NCBI GenBank assembly: GCA_964454015.1
Contig: CAYVQF010000001.1
Span: 186,001-250,000 of the forward strand
Length of the DNA: 64,000 nucleotides
DNA from: CAYVQF01 sp964454015
GTDB taxonomy: Bacteria; Myxococcota_A; Bradymonadia; UBA4248
Direction of reading: 5' to 3'
A program made the translations under genes and the position numbers. The notes below the pieces were generated by a model, which was not told the origin of the DNA, did not search any database, and saw only the letters and a program-made list of their open reading frames with translations. Of this stretch, positions 61,841 to 64,000 are shown one piece after another. Position 1 is the stretch's first letter. Every line of letters starts with the position of its first letter.

Positions 61841-63601
61841 GGAGCGGCCATGGTCGGTGCGCTGGCGCCAGAGCGCGAAGAGGGCGCCGAGCAGGAGGAG
61901 CCAAGGCAAAGTTTGGACCGGAAGGGGGGCCTGGCGCTGGAGGCGGCAGCCACAAGGCTGGGCTAGGGGTGCATGAGGCTCGACGGGGTGTTCCAGGTCA
62001 CTCGCCTCGATTTCCTCGGCGGGTTGGCTCGTATCGCCTTCACTGGGCTCGAGGTCCTCGGCGTCTTCTTCTGTGGTTGAATCTTGGCATCTGCCTTCGG
62101 CACAGGGCGCGTGGGCAGGGCAAGGGCGGAAGCATTGGCCACAGTGGAGTGGGTGTTGCTCGAGGTCGACGCAGGCGCCGTCACAGGCGGTCAGTTCTTC
62201 GGTGCAAGTCTCATCACAGAGCCCATTTTGACAGACCTCGGCATCAGCGCAGGCTTGGTTGCAGGCACCGCAATGGCTGGGATCGCTCAGGGTGTCGACG
62301 CAGGTGTGCTCCTCGCACTGGGTCAAGTGGTTAGGGCACTGGCAAGTGCCCTCCACGCAGAGTTGGGGGGGCTGACAGTGTCCACATTCGCCTCCGCAGC
62401 CATCGTCGCCACAGGCGCCATCAGGGCAGCTAGGGGTGCAGCAGGCATCGTTGGTGCAGACCTGGGCCTCGGCACAGCACGCTTCGCCGCAGGTGGCGAA
62501 GGGGCAGCCACATTGTCCTTGGCGACAGACCTTTTCGTCGGGGCAGGTGCCGCAGCTACCGCCACAGCCGTCGTCACCGCATTCGAGGTCGTGACATGTC
62601 GGGGTACAATTGCAGTTATCTCCTGCAGGTGGCCGCTGTAGGCTCCAGTCTTCGGGGCAGTTGATGCCAAAGGAGCCCGTCGTGGGGTGGTGAACGGGGA
62701 GGCCGTTGGCGTCGGCGAAGATGAAATAGTAGCGCACGCATTGAGTGGAGACGGTGTTCTCGCGACGGAAGGTGCCGTTGGTGAGGGAGCCGCGATGGAG
62801 GGCGAGTGGTTGGCAGGTGCCATCGAGGTTGACCATGGCGGCGCTGGGTCCGGCGCTGTCCATCCAGTTGACCAAAAACTCCACGTCGGGTCCGTGTTCG
62901 GGGTAGTGGGCGCCACCGAGGATTTTTTGATCGCGATTCTGGCTGCCGAAATCTTGAACGGTGAAGCCGCCATAGCCGCCGACACCGAGGCGTTTGTAGT
63001 TGGGGCTGAGGATAGACCAGCGATGGCCGTTCTGGGTGCTCCATGCGCATTCCGTGCTGGGACTGTTTTCCCAGAGCCATGCTTGGAACACCGTTTTGGG
63101 GTCGCCGAGCCAGGCAATGTTCTCGGCGCGGTATCCACCACTGATGCCAAAAAGGGCGAAGCGCTCCCAGGTCGTCGAGCCGTCGCTGCAGGAGGCGTTG
63201 CCACCTTGGCAGGCGCAGTCGGCGCTGCCATTGCATTCGTCGGGGTAAAGGGCGGCGATGTTGGCGACGAGCTGGCATGGAGAGTCATGGCGCATGGAGC
63301 AACCCGTGAGGGTGAGGTTGGCGGCATGAAAGCGGGCCAGGCGGGCGAGATCGTAGTCCCATTGGAGTGGTTCGAGGGGGGCGCTGTGGCATGCTTTCTC
63401 ACCGCAGCGGGTGACATCGCAGTCGGCAAGGGCCGCCACGGGATCGGCGCGGGCTTCGTTGGTCAAGACGAGGATGATGCGCTCGTACCAGGTTGGGAAG
63501 GTGGCCTGGACTTCGCCGTACGCCCAGGCCTGTGCTGGGATGGCGAGCAGCGTGAGGGCGAGGATGAGAGGCTTGGCGGCGTTGGTGAAGCAGCCCGTCA
63601 T
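61835..63601 (-). CDS. CAP (SCP-like) domain surface protein with Cys-rich repeats and MYXO-CTERM-like tail
   Basis: 588 residues. Signal peptide (residues 1-about 26, ending AWA). A CAP/SCP domain (about 35-270) has AENIAWLGDP and WYERIILVLTNEARADP (split: RIILVLTNEARADP). A Cys-rich stretch (about 325-530) has units such as CGDDGCGGSCGTC and SDPSHCGACNQAC. Then an acidic linker and a final CGCRLQ, hydrophobic helix, and Arg-bearing end, like MYXO-CTERM sorting tails of myxobacteria. Probably cell-surface anchored. ATG at 63601 has GGAG upstream. Ends convergently, overlapping the pseudokinase stop by six bases. Confidence 0.8.
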   Translation of the reverse strand: MTGCFTNAAKPLILALTLLAIPAQAWAYGEVQATFPTWYERIILVLTNEARADPVAALADCDVTRCGEKACHSAPLEPLQWDYDLARLARFHAANLTLTGCSMRHDSPCQLVANIAALYPDECNGSADCACQGGNASCSDGSTTWERFALFGISGGYRAENIAWLGDPKTVFQAWLWENSPSTECAWSTQNGHRWSILSPNYKRLGVGGYGGFTVQDFGSQNRDQKILGGAHYPEHGPDVEFLVNWMDSAGPSAAMVNLDGTCQPLALHRGSLTNGTFRRENTVSTQCVRYYFIFADANGLPVHHPTTGSFGINCPEDWSLQRPPAGDNCNCTPTCHDLECGDDGCGGSCGTCPDEKVCRQGQCGCPFATCGEACCAEAQVCTNDACCTPSCPDGACGDDGCGGECGHCQPPQLCVEGTCQCPNHLTQCEEHTCVDTLSDPSHCGACNQACADAEVCQNGLCDETCTEELTACDGACVDLEQHPLHCGQCFRPCPAHAPCAEGRCQDSTTEEDAEDLEPSEGDTSQPAEEIEASDLEHPVEPHAPLAQPCGCRLQRQAPLPVQTLPWLLLLGALFALWRQRTDHGRSS

Positions 63602-63860
63602 GGTGAGCTCCGTGTGGCAGACGTTGTGGGCCAATGGGTTATGTCGTGGCGGGAGGCAGCGCGGAGAGGTTGGGTACGCTGCACGATTGAGCGTCTTGGA
63701 ATCGGCGTTGGAAATCAAGGCGCTCCACGTTAAGAGCGGCCTTGCATTTTCGTTCCTCAGGTCTGATGCTGGCAGCAGAATTTGACGTGGCGTACGCAGA
63801 ACACAGTGGTGAAGGACCAGGCCTGGTGGCTTGGTGACGAAGTCTGAGGAAGGTTGGGTC

Positions 63861-64000
63861 ATGCCGGATGAGTCAAGAACGCAGCCGTTGGTGCTGGTGG
63901 TTGACGACGATCCATCGATACTGCAGTTGGTGGCGTTTTGGCTGGAGGGGGTTGGCTATTCGGTTCGTCCTTTTGCATCGGGTGAGGCCTGCTTGGCTGC
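63861..64000 (+). CDS. Response regulator, 5' part only
   Basis: First 46 residues of a receiver domain: LVLVVDDDPSILQLV with the acidic pair DDD near residues 15-17, then FWLEGVGYSVRPFASGEACL. The remainder lies beyond the window. The ATG is preceded by GAGGAAGG. Output domain unknown. Confidence 0.8.
   Translation, partial: MPDESRTQPLVLVVDDDPSILQLVAFWLEGVGYSVRPFASGEACLA

Overview
The window is high-GC, densely coded DNA from a bacterium that is most likely a Myxococcota (delta-proteobacterial) relative. This is inferred from gene style, not from a marker gene. The signs are membrane-anchored Ser/Thr kinases, a diverged sigma54-type AAA+ protein with an FHA domain, many large lipoproteins, Cys-rich repeats of the DGCGG type, and a CAP-domain protein ending in a MYXO-CTERM-like Cys/hydrophobic/Arg tail. 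I saw no rRNA, tRNA, CRISPR array, insertion sequence or prophage.

Layout. 1-6.8 kb: an operon for a membrane complex related to formate hydrogenlyase (HyfB-, C-, E-, F-like subunits, a large subunit and a fused ferredoxin/small subunit). The large subunit has lost three of the four Cys that hold the NiFe site, so this is an energy-converting-hydrogenase-related (Ehr-type) complex rather than a hydrogenase. 6.8-12.5 kb: an M15 peptidase, a PAS-LuxR regulator, a lipoprotein and a three-gene FAD oxidoreductase/DUF1667 operon of the anaerobic glycerol-3-phosphate dehydrogenase type. 12.5-19.5 kb: an MscS channel and the stress cluster prkA-DUF444-spoVR. 19.6-25.1 kb: a small duplicated Cys-rich secreted protein, thyA-folA, a DtxR/MntR-type regulator, a CQPC thioredoxin, an FmdB zinc ribbon and a kinase with Sel1 repeats. 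25.3-36.6 kb: a radical SAM/SPASM enzyme with a built-in lipobox and seven Tyr-Gly repeats, a beta-propeller lipoprotein, a coiled-coil protein, a 1518-residue lipoprotein, a patatin and another lipoprotein. 36.8-39.4 kb: a WYL regulator, a hairpin-rich intergenic region and a PHP-like protein with lost metal ligands and an RGG tail.

39.4-49.4 kb: a partial complex I operon, nuoE-F-J-K-L-M-N, without nuoA-D, G, H or I. nuoF carries a one-base frameshift in a G tract. NuoJ, NuoL, NuoM and NuoN each carry extra sequence that is predicted to lie on the periplasmic side; the NuoJ insert is about 300 residues. 49.4-52.9 kb: a Cys-cluster protein, proA, rsfS, rlmH and comF. 53-58 kb: a kinase, an FHA/AAA+ protein lacking the GAFTGA loop, and a zinc-ribbon protein. 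58-60.8 kb: an ECF-type importer operon (S, methyltransferase, T, A). 60.9-64 kb: a zinc-ribbon pseudokinase, the CAP-domain surface protein and the start of a response regulator.

The two best candidates for undescribed biology are the radical SAM enzyme carrying its own lipoprotein-like repeat tail (25358-26902) and the periplasmic elaboration of complex I (41455-49147). Also worth attention are the leader that appears to mask a Shine-Dalgarno sequence (36625-36712) and the PHP pseudoenzyme with an RGG tail.
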